Assembly (NCBI GenBank): GCA_032123435.1
Contig: JAQBFJ010000230.1
Coordinates: 1-35,980, forward strand
Length of the DNA: 35,980 nucleotides
From: JAQBFJ01 sp032123435
GTDB taxonomy: Bacteria; Verrucomicrobiota; Kiritimatiellia; UBA8416; JAQBFJ01
Direction of reading: 5' to 3'
In this document: piece by piece, positions 15,788 through 25,842 of the stretch
Numbering within the stretch: position 1 is the first letter of the stretch
Layout of the letters: every line of letters begins with the position of its first letter
Position numbers and translations under genes: made by a program
Notes under the pieces: model-generated
Told to the model about the DNA's origin: nothing
Seen by the model: the letters and a program-made list of their open reading frames with translations, nothing else
Database searches by the model: none

Positions 15788-18529
15788 TTACCAGTCACGT
15801 TCACTGGGCAGCATGGGCATTTGCATGTTTTCCATGCGTTTTTGAGATTCATGTTCCTGTTCGCGCTGAAGCGCTTTTTTCAGTAATTCCTTGACATCTC
15901 TCGGCGTGGAATCTTTTTCTTCATCCTGTTTTTCAGGTTCCGGTTTCGCGTCCTTCTTGTCCGCGGCCTGCTCCTGTTGATCCTGTTCCTTCTTCTGTTC
16001 CTGTTCTTCCTGATTCTCCTGCTCCTGATTCTGGTTGTCTTGTGATTGCTGTTTCTGTTGTTGGTCCTGATTTTTCGGCAGGAGATTTTCTATTTCCTTT
16101 AAAATAGTGTAAGCTGATTGTTGATGGGGCAGGGCGCCGGCAATGTTGTTGCCCTTGAGCAGGCCGGATGCGAGTTCCTGAGCGTAAACAGCCTGATCGG
16201 CAAGTTGAAGGATCTTGGCGCGCAGTTCTGGTGTGATCGCGTTAGTGGGTGAAGATGATATACTGTTATTACTGTCCTGATTGTCTGGTGTGGACGTATT
16301 AGTATCAGGCGGTGTTTCCGGCACGGCTTCCGAGAAACGCTGGATAAATATCCGGGTAAGATCAATGGATTCCTCCTGTTCCATTTTTATCGTGTCTGAA
16401 TCGGATAAGGCTATGTTCATGGAATTGCTCTGAAGTCTTATATCCTGTGTCAATATCATTGGGTATGGCGCGATATCCTTCCATATCCGGTATATGACGG
16501 ACTGGGACAGTTTTGCGTCACGATATGCTTCAGGTTCAATGTCGCGAAGCCGGTTGGCCGAATTTATCATATTCTCACGTGTGGCTTCCATTGCCTGGTC
16601 AAGGTTCGCGATCTGTTGTTGGTCCTGCTGTTGGAGACCGGTCAGTAGTTTGGGTTTGAGTGGGATCCAGAGATCGGCAGTCGCTTTCTGTTTTAACGCG
16701 AGATCTTCAAGTTGTTTTATTTGTGACGGTGAGTTGTTTGTGAAGGCGTGCGCCATGTTCTTGTTTATGTCGGTCTGCGCTAAAAGCATTTCCATTGCCA
16801 GTTCGGCTGGCGGCGTTTGTTGATACCTGTTCATTAATTCCAGGAATTTAGCCTGAGTTTCGGCTTCCGGAAGGGCTTTGAGCACAACTGCGAGATTCTC
16901 CCGGGTGGATTCATTATCTTCGTCTGTTCGGGCGGCATTCTTGAAAGCTTCACCGGCATGTTTTAGAAAATTAACGCGTTCCGTGGCATTTGTTGCGTCG
17001 GATTTGCCGGTCAACGATTCGGCCGTACGGTACAGGGACGCGCCCAACGCCATGGAGGAAGATGCGGACTGTTTGTTTTCATTAAACGACGAATTCAGTT
17101 CGGAAAATATTTCAGACGCTTCGCGATATCTTCCGGCTTTGAATAATGCCACTGCCGCGTTATGACGGAAATCAAGTTGAGATTTGTATGTCGAGCCGTG
17201 TGCCGCCCGCAGATATGCCTCTGCGGATTCATCATATTTGCCGGTCATATAAAGTTTCTGCGCGATACGCGCGCCTTCCCGGCCGGGCGGCAGGGCGAAC
17301 GTGTTCGTATCGCCGGAAAGGCCCGGTTCCGTTACGGTGTTGGTCTTGTCAGCCGCGTTTGCGGTAAGGTCTTCCGGTGTTTGCAGGGCATTTGCCGTAA
17401 TGGCGGAAAAGCATAAAGCGGCAAATATTATCCCAACATGTTTCAATGGCCTTTTAGGCGGAGTCAAGTCCTTCAAAGGCAGTGCTGTATATAGTCCTGA
17501 CGATGATTCCGTTTTCGTGGAACTGCAGAGCCGACCACGGCTCAGAAAAGTTCCGGCAAGTATTAGCAGAATACCGGGCAGAAGAAATAGTTGATATCGC
17601 TCAATATGACGGCGCTGAAGCGATTCTTCCAGATCCTGAGCCAGAATGTTACGGAGATGATTTCTGTAAAGTGTTCCCAGTGTAGTGCTCGTCATGCTGG
17701 CAGTTTCAACAGGCACGTATGAGCCGCCTGTTATTTTTGCTATTTGATAAAGAGTTTCATGATTAAGTTTGGTTATTACCGCTTGTCCTTTGTACATTGA
17801 GTACGGATTGGATTTGTCCTGAGTTGGAATGCGGGAGCCCTGCCGACTGCCGAGTCCGATCGTGAATATGGGGATATTGCGTTCCGCGGCCGTGTTGGCG
17901 GCGTCAATGGCGCGATCAGACAGATCTTCACCATCGGAAATAAGGATGATAGCCTTGTGCGCGGCGTTATCGTTTTCAAATGAGTCCAGTGCCTTGATTA
18001 TGGCATCACCGATATCTGTTTCACCGCGTGGTGCTGAACCGATGTCAACCGCATCAAGCGCGTATTTCAGATAGGCGTAATCCGTGGTAAGCGGGCATAA
18101 CAGTACGGCTTTATGCCGAAAAGCCAGAAGACCGGCACGGTCACCTTTCAGTTCCCTTACAAGATCAAGTATGTCTGTCTTTGCGCGTTCAAGACGGTTC
18201 GGATGCACATCATTGGCAAGCATTGATCTGGATACATCGAGTGCGATCATTAGATCACGCCCGCGACTGTATACAAGTTCTTCTTTCATGCCCCATTTTG
18301 GACGCGCGGCGGAAACTAAAACGAGGAAACAACCAGCAAGCATCAGTGCCGATTGCCAGCCGAACCTTGCTGAATTGACTGAGGGACATAGCTTTTTCCG
18401 CATATCGTATGACATGAATTTTTCGAGAGCTGTTTGTCGCCTGCGATTGGCGGCATACCACCATGATCCGACAGCCGGTACCAGCCACAGTATAAACAGT
18501 ATTTCCGGATTTTCAAATTGCAGATTCAT
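15788..18529 (-). CDS. BatB-BatC fusion: membrane VWA protein with TPR and Gln/Glu-rich tail
   Basis: The 913 residues begin like BatB: two membrane helices (about 8-25 and 58-75), a VWA domain with MIDAS motif DVSRS near residue 97, and a third helix near 315 (LFLLPGILLILAGTFL). A BatC-like part follows: TPRs at about 420-480 (AQKLYMTGKYDESAEAYLRA, NAAVALFKAGRYREASEIF), a long helical region, and an extremely Gln/Glu/Lys-rich tail from about 815. BatB and BatC are usually separate genes. The VWA domain probably binds a metal-dependent partner and the TPRs recruit clients. It lies 7 bases after batA. No good Shine-Dalgarno is seen before ATG 18529. Confidence 0.88.
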   Translation of the reverse strand: MNLQFENPEILFILWLVPAVGSWWYAANRRRQTALEKFMSYDMRKKLCPSVNSARFGWQSALMLAGCFLVLVSAARPKWGMKEELVYSRGRDLMIALDVSRSMLANDVHPNRLERAKTDILDLVRELKGDRAGLLAFRHKAVLLCPLTTDYAYLKYALDAVDIGSAPRGETDIGDAIIKALDSFENDNAAHKAIILISDGEDLSDRAIDAANTAAERNIPIFTIGLGSRQGSRIPTQDKSNPYSMYKGQAVITKLNHETLYQIAKITGGSYVPVETASMTSTTLGTLYRNHLRNILAQDLEESLQRRHIERYQLFLLPGILLILAGTFLSRGRLCSSTKTESSSGLYTALPLKDLTPPKRPLKHVGIIFAALCFSAITANALQTPEDLTANAADKTNTVTEPGLSGDTNTFALPPGREGARIAQKLYMTGKYDESAEAYLRAAHGSTYKSQLDFRHNAAVALFKAGRYREASEIFSELNSSFNENKQSASSSMALGASLYRTAESLTGKSDATNATERVNFLKHAGEAFKNAARTDEDNESTRENLAVVLKALPEAETQAKFLELMNRYQQTPPAELAMEMLLAQTDINKNMAHAFTNNSPSQIKQLEDLALKQKATADLWIPLKPKLLTGLQQQDQQQIANLDQAMEATRENMINSANRLRDIEPEAYRDAKLSQSVIYRIWKDIAPYPMILTQDIRLQSNSMNIALSDSDTIKMEQEESIDLTRIFIQRFSEAVPETPPDTNTSTPDNQDSNNSISSSPTNAITPELRAKILQLADQAVYAQELASGLLKGNNIAGALPHQQSAYTILKEIENLLPKNQDQQQKQQSQDNQNQEQENQEEQEQKKEQDQQEQAADKKDAKPEPEKQDEEKDSTPRDVKELLKKALQREQEHESQKRMENMQMPMLPSERDW

Positions 18530-18536
18530 ATTCTGT

Positions 18537-19583
18537 TTACGTGATTCTCCGCGTTATCATCATATTCAGTGATGTGCCCAGCATGATGATGATTATTGCC
18601 GGCCACAGGAAACGTGGAAAGAGTTCGTTGTATTGATTATATATGTCTCTATCTATTTTTGTTTTTTCAAGAGAGTTGATGTCTTCCAATGCCCGTTCAA
18701 GGCCGGCCGGGTCCTGAGCGTTGAAATAACGGCCGCCCGTTGTTTCCGCTATCTTTTTCAGCAGTGTTTCATCAAGCGAAACGACTGCCTGCTGTATGAC
18801 TTCGCGTCCGAACATGTCACGTGCTCTGAATGGAGCTGGACCATTGGAGCCTACTCCGATCGCGTAAACCTTTATGCCGAGTTTTCTGGCGGCCTCAATT
18901 GCCTGTTCCGGTTTGATTATTCCGGTATTGGATTCGCCATCGCTGAGCAGTACGATTATTTTTGATGCGGTTTTACAGTTCTCCATTCGCGCGCAGGCTG
19001 TGGCAAGCGCGTCGCCTATGGCAGTAAGAGTCTCTTCGCGGTTTATGATGCGGCCAGCCTTATCGAGGGCAGGGCGTGGTATTTCAACACCTTTCAGTAC
19101 ATGCAGAAGAGCTCCATGATCAGTTGTAAGCGGAGAACGAGTAGACGCGTAACCGCCAAACGTAATCAGTCCGATTAGATCGTCAGGACGTTTTTCTATG
19201 AATTCAATAAAAGTTTCCTTCACGGCGTCGAGCCTGGTCCGATACTTTATGCCTGTTGGCGTTTTAATCGAAAGATCCAGCGCTTCCATTGAGCCTGAAA
19301 CATCAGTTACCATTTCTATGGCAATAACGTCAGCGCTCTTGCGCGCCGAGGATAGAATTGTTTGGGGCCGGGCGAGAGCCGTTACGGCTAGAATCAAGCC
19401 GGCAATGATAAGGGCTGAGAGAACGTTACTTGCGCGTGTTCGCCATGTGGGCAAAGACGCGGGCAGACGCGAGGTCTGCGCGAAAACAATGCCCTGTTTA
19501 ATTCTTTTACGGTATATGAACCATAGAGTTGATATTGCGGGAATAATCAAAAGAAAATAATATGGATGCGCGAATCTGAACAT
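18537..19583 (-). CDS. batA: BatA-like membrane VWA protein
   Basis: About 348 residues: two N-terminal membrane helices (YYFLLIIPAISTLWFIY; ALIIAGLILAVTALA), a VWA domain with MIDAS motif DVSGSMEALDL and a later TAIGDALA threonine region, and a C-terminal helix (FLWPAIIIIMLGTSLNMMI). This is the standard BatA plan of about 330-350 residues. The ATG at 19583 is preferred (AGGCGGT 9 bases before it); an in-frame TTG at 19589 overlaps the preceding stop. It pairs with the BatB-BatC gene right after it and with DUF58 and MoxR genes upstream. Confidence 0.9.
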   Translation of the reverse strand: MFRFAHPYYFLLIIPAISTLWFIYRKRIKQGIVFAQTSRLPASLPTWRTRASNVLSALIIAGLILAVTALARPQTILSSARKSADVIAIEMVTDVSGSMEALDLSIKTPTGIKYRTRLDAVKETFIEFIEKRPDDLIGLITFGGYASTRSPLTTDHGALLHVLKGVEIPRPALDKAGRIINREETLTAIGDALATACARMENCKTASKIIVLLSDGESNTGIIKPEQAIEAARKLGIKVYAIGVGSNGPAPFRARDMFGREVIQQAVVSLDETLLKKIAETTGGRYFNAQDPAGLERALEDINSLEKTKIDRDIYNQYNELFPRFLWPAIIIIMLGTSLNMMITRRIT

Positions 19584-19585
19584 TA

Positions 19586-20590
19586 TCAATTACCGCCTGT
19601 TCTGTTGTCGGCCTGCATGGCAATGCAGGAATCCTTTTCTATGTAATCGCGCGCCGTTGTGATTGACCTGTCGACGGCTTCGCTGGATGGTTTGTGAGAA
19701 GCAAATTTCACCAGATCCGCCGCCTCCATGAACGTTTTCAGTTTTTTTACGACTTCCATGCTGAATCTGGAATCGTTGCTGACGGCAATCAGGAATTCCT
19801 GGGTTGTCTGTTCCGGTGCCCTGATGCCGTGCAGTCTTTCTATGTAGCGGCGAACGACCAGCGTTAATTCTATATAAAACCTTTTTACCTGATCCTTTTC
19901 TATCAGGCGCATTGCCATGAGCTGGTCTAATTCCTTCAGGGCCCGTTCCCGTGGCGACATGCGTCTCAGTTGTATCTCATGACGCGCTCTCTTCAACAGT
20001 AGAATTACTATTGCGATCAGACCGGCAATGACAAGGCCCAGCAGAGCACATATAAAGACTGTTTTGCGAGATGGCGGGATCCATACAGGCTTGATGTTTT
20101 CCGTGATGTTGTCCCGTGGATCACCGGTGATGGGGGGGATCAGGTCAAATGTAATGGGCCGCGTGAAGAACCAGCCGTCTTGAGCTGGACTGCGTCCTCT
20201 GTCGGTATACGTCAGAGTTATCGGTGCTATCCTGTATTCTTCGGCCAATATCGGCGTAATGCGTGCGCGACGCTCGAATGTCCTCGTGCCGGTGTCGGTT
20301 GTGCTGTCAGTGTCATATGATCCGTTCAGTATGAAACCATTAAGCCTGTCGTTCAGCGGCGGCAGACGCACGTCCATTTCCGAAGGGGCGGTGATTTTTA
20401 TTGTCAGGAAAATGTCCTTGTCCAGATACACGTTTGGTGGTTCGGCGGTTATGGTTATTTTTATCGGCCCATGCGAAAATCTTTCGATGCGCGGTTCGTT
20501 CAGGGATGGCTGTTGTTCGTCAATGTTCCTGCCGCATGCCGGAACAAGCAGTAAGCCCAGTATCAGAAAAATATGTCTACAGATGCTCAA
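19586..20590 (-). CDS. DUF4381/BatD-like lipoprotein with cytoplasmic tail
   Basis: The 334 residues start at TTG 20590 with AGAAGG 7 bases upstream. The signal ends in a lipobox, LVPAC, so the mature N terminus is probably lipidated. An Ig-like BatD-type beta domain (KITITAEPPNVYLDKDIFLTIKI) is followed by a transmembrane helix at about 180-200 (VFICALLGLVIAGLIAIVILLL) and a helical cytoplasmic tail typical of DUF4381 (SPRERALKELDQL, FYIELTLVVRRYIERLHG, TTQEFL). It sits between DUF58 and BatA genes as in many PVC and Bacteroidota operons. Confidence 0.85.
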   Translation of the reverse strand: MSICRHIFLILGLLLVPACGRNIDEQQPSLNEPRIERFSHGPIKITITAEPPNVYLDKDIFLTIKITAPSEMDVRLPPLNDRLNGFILNGSYDTDSTTDTGTRTFERRARITPILAEEYRIAPITLTYTDRGRSPAQDGWFFTRPITFDLIPPITGDPRDNITENIKPVWIPPSRKTVFICALLGLVIAGLIAIVILLLKRARHEIQLRRMSPRERALKELDQLMAMRLIEKDQVKRFYIELTLVVRRYIERLHGIRAPEQTTQEFLIAVSNDSRFSMEVVKKLKTFMEAADLVKFASHKPSSEAVDRSITTARDYIEKDSCIAMQADNRTGGN

Positions 20591-20667
20591 TTTGTACCTT
20601 CTGCCGATTAATAATCAGCCGTGATGACGATATGCATAATTTTGATTTTCCTTACGAAACATGCGAT

Positions 20668-21558
20668 CTAACCTCTGTTTGCCCGCACCTGTCTTTGTCT
20701 GAACAGTTTACGGACATCGCCGAAAAACGGGCGTGCGGTTGACAGGAACATGTTGTCGATCTTGAATTTCTTGAAGATCTTGCGCAGATCCTCCTGTTCT
20801 TTCCCGGCGTGGGCCGCGAAGCTTTCACGTACCGCTGGCGAACCGGTATCAAGCAATACAAGGTCGCCGGTTTCAGGGTCTTCAATTTCGATCAAGCCGA
20901 CGTTCTCCAGGGCGGTTTCGCGCGGATCGGAAACGGGACAGCAGATCAAGTCATGTTTACGCACCGTAACGCGCAGTTCCTTTTCGTATCCGGAATCCAT
21001 GAAGTCGGATATGAGGAACACTACCGCTTTCTTCTTTTGAACGTTGTTGAGAAAACGCAATGCGGCGGAAATATCGGTTCCGCGTCTGGTCTCTTCGGCT
21101 GCGAGTACTTCGCGCACAATACGCATGCTGGCAGTTCTTCCCTTGCGTGGCGGCAGGCATTTGTCTATGCGATCACTGAACAGGATCAGTCCTATTTTGT
21201 CCTGGTTCTTAACTGCGGAAAGCGCCAGTAGACAGCATATTTCCGCGGCTGCTTCGGCTTTTGACCGGGTTCCTGATCCGAAACACTGCGAGCCGGAAAT
21301 GTCCACCAGGAATATAACGGTTAATTCGCGTTCTTCGGCGAACCGTTTTATAAAAGGATGGCCCATTCGCGCGGTTACGTTCCAGTCGATAGAGCGCACA
21401 TCATCACCAGCGACATATTCGCGTACTTCGTCAAATTCGATGCCGCGCCCTTTGAAAACGGAATGATATTCGCCCGACAAATGCTCGTCCACAAGCCGAT
21501 TGGTGATGACCCTGATCTTCCCGACTTGTTTCATTAGTTCTCTGGTGTCTATCGCCAT
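20668..21558 (-). CDS. DUF58 protein (VWA-like, MoxR partner)
   Basis: The 296 residues show the DUF58 core GIEFDEVREYVAGDDVRSIDWNVTAR at about 36-61, followed by a VWA-like fold with DISGS at about 88-92. AAGGA lies before the ATG at 21558. DUF58 proteins accompany MoxR AAA ATPases and are thought to link them to membrane VWA proteins; the biochemical role is unknown. A 112-base gap separates it from moxR, the longest spacing in the operon, possibly with an internal promoter. Confidence 0.92.
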   Translation of the reverse strand: MAIDTRELMKQVGKIRVITNRLVDEHLSGEYHSVFKGRGIEFDEVREYVAGDDVRSIDWNVTARMGHPFIKRFAEERELTVIFLVDISGSQCFGSGTRSKAEAAAEICCLLALSAVKNQDKIGLILFSDRIDKCLPPRKGRTASMRIVREVLAAEETRRGTDISAALRFLNNVQKKKAVVFLISDFMDSGYEKELRVTVRKHDLICCPVSDPRETALENVGLIEIEDPETGDLVLLDTGSPAVRESFAAHAGKEQEDLRKIFKKFKIDNMFLSTARPFFGDVRKLFRQRQVRANRG

Positions 21559-21670
21559 GAGAAGTCCTTATGTTTTTCAGTTTTCTGTTCCGCTTTAATG
21601 CAGGTGATCTCAACGCGGAAACGATTGACGCATTGCACCTGGCGTTGATCCTGCCGTGATGAGCGCGTTT

Positions 21671-22657
21671 TCAAGGCACAACGATATTGCCAAGTATTTG
21701 TGTGATAATATCTTCGCTGGAGACCTCTTCGGCTTCAGCTTCATAAGTAAGTATGATTCTGTGCCTGAGTACATCACAGGCGATCTCCTTTACATCCTGC
21801 GGCGTCGCGTAAGCACGGCCGTTCAACATGGCGTTTGCTCTTGCCGCAAGATTGAGGTAGAGGGTCGCGCGCGGCGATGCGCCGTATTCTATCTGATGTC
21901 CGATATCGAGTTTGTAATCAGCCGGATTCCTTGTCGCGAACACTATATCAAGGATGTAATCGCCAACCTTTTCATCACAGTAAATCTGGTCCAGCACGTT
22001 GCGCATGGTGAAGATCTGTTCAGCGGATAGCGTTTGGTTCACCTTGATTTCCTGGCGCTTTGTGAATCTGTTCATTATTCGCCGTTCATCATCCCGTGCC
22101 GGATAAACTATTTTGCATTTCAGCATAAAACGGTCTATCTGTGCTTCTGGCAATGGATATGTGCCTTCCTGCTCAATGGGATTTTGTGTGGCCATCACCA
22201 GGAATGGTTCCGGCAGTTTGTACGATTTATCGCCTATTGTTACCTGATGTTCCTGCATGGCTTCAAGCAGAGCGGATTGTACCTTGGCTGGAGCGCGGTT
22301 GATTTCGTCTGCCAGCAGAAGATTAGTGAAGACAGGGCCATGTTTAGGCGCGAAGGAACCTTCCTTGGGATTGTATATCATGGTGCCTATAACATCTGCA
22401 GGAAGAAGATCAGGGGTAAATGAAATGCGCTGATATTGCACGCCCAGCGTCTGCGCCAGTGTGCGGACGGCTGTTGTCTTTGCCAAACCAGGAACTCCTT
22501 CCAGCAGTATGTGGCCGCCCGTTATAAGAGCTATGAGCATCCGATCAATAAGCTTTTCCTGACCGACCAGAACCTTGTTTATTTCCGCGCGCAGACTTTC
22601 TATTGCAGCAGCCTGACTGCCGATCAGGTCAGTCGTTTTTTCTATGTCAACATTCAT
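21671..22657 (-). CDS. moxR: MoxR-family AAA+ ATPase
   Basis: The 328 residues carry Walker A GVPGLAKT (about 54-61), Walker B LLLADEIN with the MoxR continuation RAPAKVQSALLEAMQE, sensor 1 MATQNPIEQEGTYPLPEAQ and a C-terminal lid. MoxR proteins act as chaperone-like ATPases for assembling metal- or cofactor-containing complexes through VWA partners, which are encoded next door (DUF58, BatA, BatB). AAAGG precedes the ATG by about 10 bases. It is 32 bases after the DUF4340 gene. Confidence 0.95.
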   Translation of the reverse strand: MNVDIEKTTDLIGSQAAAIESLRAEINKVLVGQEKLIDRMLIALITGGHILLEGVPGLAKTTAVRTLAQTLGVQYQRISFTPDLLPADVIGTMIYNPKEGSFAPKHGPVFTNLLLADEINRAPAKVQSALLEAMQEHQVTIGDKSYKLPEPFLVMATQNPIEQEGTYPLPEAQIDRFMLKCKIVYPARDDERRIMNRFTKRQEIKVNQTLSAEQIFTMRNVLDQIYCDEKVGDYILDIVFATRNPADYKLDIGHQIEYGASPRATLYLNLAARANAMLNGRAYATPQDVKEIACDVLRHRIILTYEAEAEEVSSEDIITQILGNIVVP

Positions 22658-22689
22658 GTATTGGCCTTTCTTGCGAATAAGTTTATGCG

Positions 22690-23898
22690 TTACTTGTCTT
22701 TATCGTCTTCCTTTTCCTTGATTAGGTCGGATTTAGTGACGAGCATTGTCTCAACCTTATGCGGAGCAATGATATAAGTCCATTTATTCAATGCCTCGTT
22801 TAGATCGTTAATCTCTATCGCCAGCATGACTCGTTCCTGTGTCTTCTGAAGTTCTTCAGCCGCCAGTTCCAGAGCAGGCTGTTCAGATTCAGATGTGTCT
22901 GACTCAAGACCTTTGTCCGGTTCATCGGTTTCCTCAAGTGTCTGTTCCGGCTGAGGTTCTTCCTGTTGGGCCGGTTTTCCCAATAACGCGCCGCTGACTC
23001 GGATATAACGGCCTGATCCGTCTTCTGTCATGGCGCCTATTTTCAAAGTATAAATCTCGCCTTTCAGGGTGATGGCCGTAAGAATGGACGCGCTGTCCAT
23101 GCCAAGCTGTTCTTCGGTCAGCGCGGGATCGGCGATGTCGTCGAAACGTAAATACGTAAGCGCGGACCGGATTTTGCCGATCTTATCATCATTGGGCTCC
23201 TTGTTACGCGGCAATTCAGGTAAGGCCAGCTTGTTTTCCCCATTAACTGAAAGGATAACATCTTCCTGCTCCGGCATGGTGATGGTAATGTTGGTTATAT
23301 TGTCCGACTGCACATTTAGCAGAATGGTGTTCAGCCAATATCTGGCAAACAAGGGAAAGTCAGTGATGGCTTTGCCCACGAGATATACGCCGTGGTCTGC
23401 CCCTGTATCCACGTAATGTCCATCATAATCGCCGCTGAAACGCTGTGTTTCAGCAGGGCGTTCCCGGCCTTTCCCGATCAGAACTGAGGCGGCTTTCTTG
23501 TCGTTGCTGTCGTAAAGAGTCACTCTGGTTCCAGCCGTCTCTGCTCCGGGCGGCTCGGTGAGCTGGAGTGCCTGACGCTGACTGCTGTCAATGTCAATCA
23601 CCTGTCCGATTGTTGCTTCTGAAAGAGACAGGATTGCGCGCCTTACTTTTTCAAAGTCGACGGGATGATTGAAGTTTTCGGCAAGACACCATATGCCGTC
23701 ATGTTTTACGATGGTTGATAATTCTTGCGGCGACTGCACGACCATTTTGGTAATGTCATTAACATCAAGATTCGGTAGAAGAGGGGAGCCAATGATGTCG
23801 AGAGATACTTTTTCTTCTTTGTCTCGTGATGTTATCAAAGCGGCGCCGACCAACAGAATGGCCAGAGCTGAAAGAATAAGCAGGTTCCTGGTTTTCAT
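22690..23898 (-). CDS. DUF4340 membrane-anchored protein
   Basis: The 402 residues have one N-terminal membrane anchor (LLILSALAILLVGAALITS) and a periplasmic beta-rich part with DUF4340 traits (VVQSPQELSTIVKHDGIWCLAENFNHPVDFEKVRRAILSLSEATI; later YVDTGADHGVYLVGKAITDFPLFARYWLN). An acidic Glu/Pro-rich stretch lies at about 305-345. DUF4340 genes regularly follow GldG-like genes and probably form a periplasmic partner of the ABC transporter; the function is unknown. AAGGAG lies upstream of ATG 23898. Confidence 0.87.
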   Translation of the reverse strand: MKTRNLLILSALAILLVGAALITSRDKEEKVSLDIIGSPLLPNLDVNDITKMVVQSPQELSTIVKHDGIWCLAENFNHPVDFEKVRRAILSLSEATIGQVIDIDSSQRQALQLTEPPGAETAGTRVTLYDSNDKKAASVLIGKGRERPAETQRFSGDYDGHYVDTGADHGVYLVGKAITDFPLFARYWLNTILLNVQSDNITNITITMPEQEDVILSVNGENKLALPELPRNKEPNDDKIGKIRSALTYLRFDDIADPALTEEQLGMDSASILTAITLKGEIYTLKIGAMTEDGSGRYIRVSGALLGKPAQQEEPQPEQTLEETDEPDKGLESDTSESEQPALELAAEELQKTQERVMLAIEINDLNEALNKWTYIIAPHKVETMLVTKSDLIKEKEDDKDK

Positions 23899-23938
23899 TT
23901 TCCGGTATAATCTCCTTTTTTGATAAACTTTATTCCTA

Positions 23939-25828
23939 TTATTTGAATCTTCTATACATTGCGAACGCTACTCCCATTACGCATACCAGGAGCGGCATGA
24001 GCGCTATGTTGATGAACTTGAGCTGCATCCCGAGCTGGTCTATATCTTTGCGCAGGTTCTTCTTAACGTTTCTCAGTTCCTGTTTGATCCTGATCTCTTC
24101 ATTCTTGAAGGATTCGAGGGCCTTTTTCTGTTCGTTGCTCAGGATATAGCGTTGATCGGATTCCTTTTGGGCTTGAAGCTGGTTCAGCTTCTGCTGTGTA
24201 TCCGTGAGTTTCATGGTGAGATCCTGCTCTTTTTCGCGCCATTCATTTTGAGCCTTCTGCTCAAGCGCGCGCACGCGTTCGAATGGCCGGTCGAATTTTC
24301 CGCGCGATCTGATCGCAATCAGATCAGTGCTTCCGCTCATTTGTTCCACCGCGTTCTGGAAGAAGTTTATGTTGTCGTTAAGCGGCTGAAACGCCCTGGC
24401 TCCGAAGAAGTTCATTTCCTGCACGCAGAATCGGTCGTAAATCATATCCGAGTCACCGATAAGGATTACCGCACTGCTTCCTGTCTTAAGCCCGGTATCC
24501 TTTGTTTCGTCCGGTTTTTCTTCCTTTTTGTCCGATCCGGCATCCGCGGATTCAGGTCGGCCGTCTGGAAAAGCTGTTGGGAATGTGCCGGTGATCCGCA
24601 TGGCTATGTTCAATGGGATTCCAGCAGGCTTGAAATCACGGTTTATCGCACCAGCTCCAAACTGGGCGTTCATGAAATGGATCAAGCCGGCATTGCTGGA
24701 AGATGTAAGAAGTGGCGTTACCGTCAGATCATCGGATGTATTGTCGACGAATGTTCCGGAAAATGGCAGCATTATCGAGTCCAGCCTGGCTGTAAGCAGA
24801 TCGTCTTTCGCTATGTTCTCCTTTCTGAGCGACAGCCATACCGGCGAATCTTCAATCTGACCATCGCCGGATCTGATGCGGGAAGCAGCATTCATGTCGG
24901 CAAGAACCTGGGTCTGATCATATTCAATGCCCCAGGCGGCAAGCAGTGGTTTCAGGTTCGAAGCTGCCTTGGGTACGCGATACTGTTGCGGCGGGTTGGC
25001 TTCGAGATCAGCTGTGCTGACAGGATCAAGGAACGCTATTATCTTGCCGCCGCGCATTAGAAACTGATCAATCGCGTACATGGTGATATCAGGCAGATCC
25101 TTTGGATGCACAATGACAAGCGTGTCTATGCCTATATCTATATTGTCCGTGTCGGTTGATACGGGAATGATGTCATAATCCTGCTGAAGATTCTGGAATG
25201 CCAGCCATGTCTGCTGAGGTTGCTGGGCAGGCGCGAACGGCGATGTACTGCCGAGCACGGACAGACTGCTGAGTATACCAATCGTCGATCTTTGCGGATG
25301 CGTGGCCTTGTAAATCAGACGCGATATGTTGTACTCAAGAAGCTCTTCAGCGCGTGGATCAAGGAATGGAATAACCTGTTCCCTGGCGCCGGCTACGGCA
25401 ACCAATCCGAAATAAAGAGGAGGCCCGAACATTTCTATCGGCTGTCCCACAATGCCGTATTTCTGCGCCCATTCTTCAGTGTCTGAATCAGGTTTGGGAT
25501 CGTATTTTTCAATACTGATCCTGCGCGGATTGGTCATCCTGTATTCGTACAGCAGATCTTCAACCTGTTGGGCGTAGGTTTTGAGTGAAACGGGCACGCG
25601 TGGATTACTGCCGTTGAAGAAGAGTTTTAGTGTAACCTTTTCGTCGATATCATTGAGCATGGACTTGCTTCCATCTGAAAGAGAATACAGTTTGTCTGCC
25701 GTAAAATCCTTTCTAAGGTTGAAGCTGTCCAGTATGATATTTACTGCGACCAGACAAGCAAACAAAGCGATCAATCCAATGAAGCCGCCTGCGGCTTTCC
25801 AAACAGAATTTGAATTTATTTTTTTCAT
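23939..25828 (-). CDS. GldG-family ABC transporter auxiliary protein
   Basis: The 629 residues have an N-terminal membrane helix (GFIGLIALFACLVAVNIIL), the GldG/ABC_transp_aux start LRKDFTADKLYSLSDGSKSMLNDIDEKVTLKLFF, a large extracytoplasmic region with SAVILIGDSDMIYD, a coiled-coil stretch at about 530-600, and a C-terminal helix (FINIALMPLLVCVMGVAFAMYRRFK). In Bacteroidota GldA/F/G form the ABC transporter needed for gliding and secretion; outside that phylum the role is unknown, and nothing here proves motility. It starts 14 bases after the permease gene. Confidence 0.88.
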   Translation of the reverse strand: MKKINSNSVWKAAGGFIGLIALFACLVAVNIILDSFNLRKDFTADKLYSLSDGSKSMLNDIDEKVTLKLFFNGSNPRVPVSLKTYAQQVEDLLYEYRMTNPRRISIEKYDPKPDSDTEEWAQKYGIVGQPIEMFGPPLYFGLVAVAGAREQVIPFLDPRAEELLEYNISRLIYKATHPQRSTIGILSSLSVLGSTSPFAPAQQPQQTWLAFQNLQQDYDIIPVSTDTDNIDIGIDTLVIVHPKDLPDITMYAIDQFLMRGGKIIAFLDPVSTADLEANPPQQYRVPKAASNLKPLLAAWGIEYDQTQVLADMNAASRIRSGDGQIEDSPVWLSLRKENIAKDDLLTARLDSIMLPFSGTFVDNTSDDLTVTPLLTSSSNAGLIHFMNAQFGAGAINRDFKPAGIPLNIAMRITGTFPTAFPDGRPESADAGSDKKEEKPDETKDTGLKTGSSAVILIGDSDMIYDRFCVQEMNFFGARAFQPLNDNINFFQNAVEQMSGSTDLIAIRSRGKFDRPFERVRALEQKAQNEWREKEQDLTMKLTDTQQKLNQLQAQKESDQRYILSNEQKKALESFKNEEIRIKQELRNVKKNLRKDIDQLGMQLKFINIALMPLLVCVMGVAFAMYRRFK

Positions 25829-25842
25829 GGTATTATGTTTCC

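Noticed and set aside
24152..25060. 302-codon plus-strand ORF
   Set aside because: It lies wholly antisense to the GldG-like gene, has no family features and is a shadow of its codon pattern.
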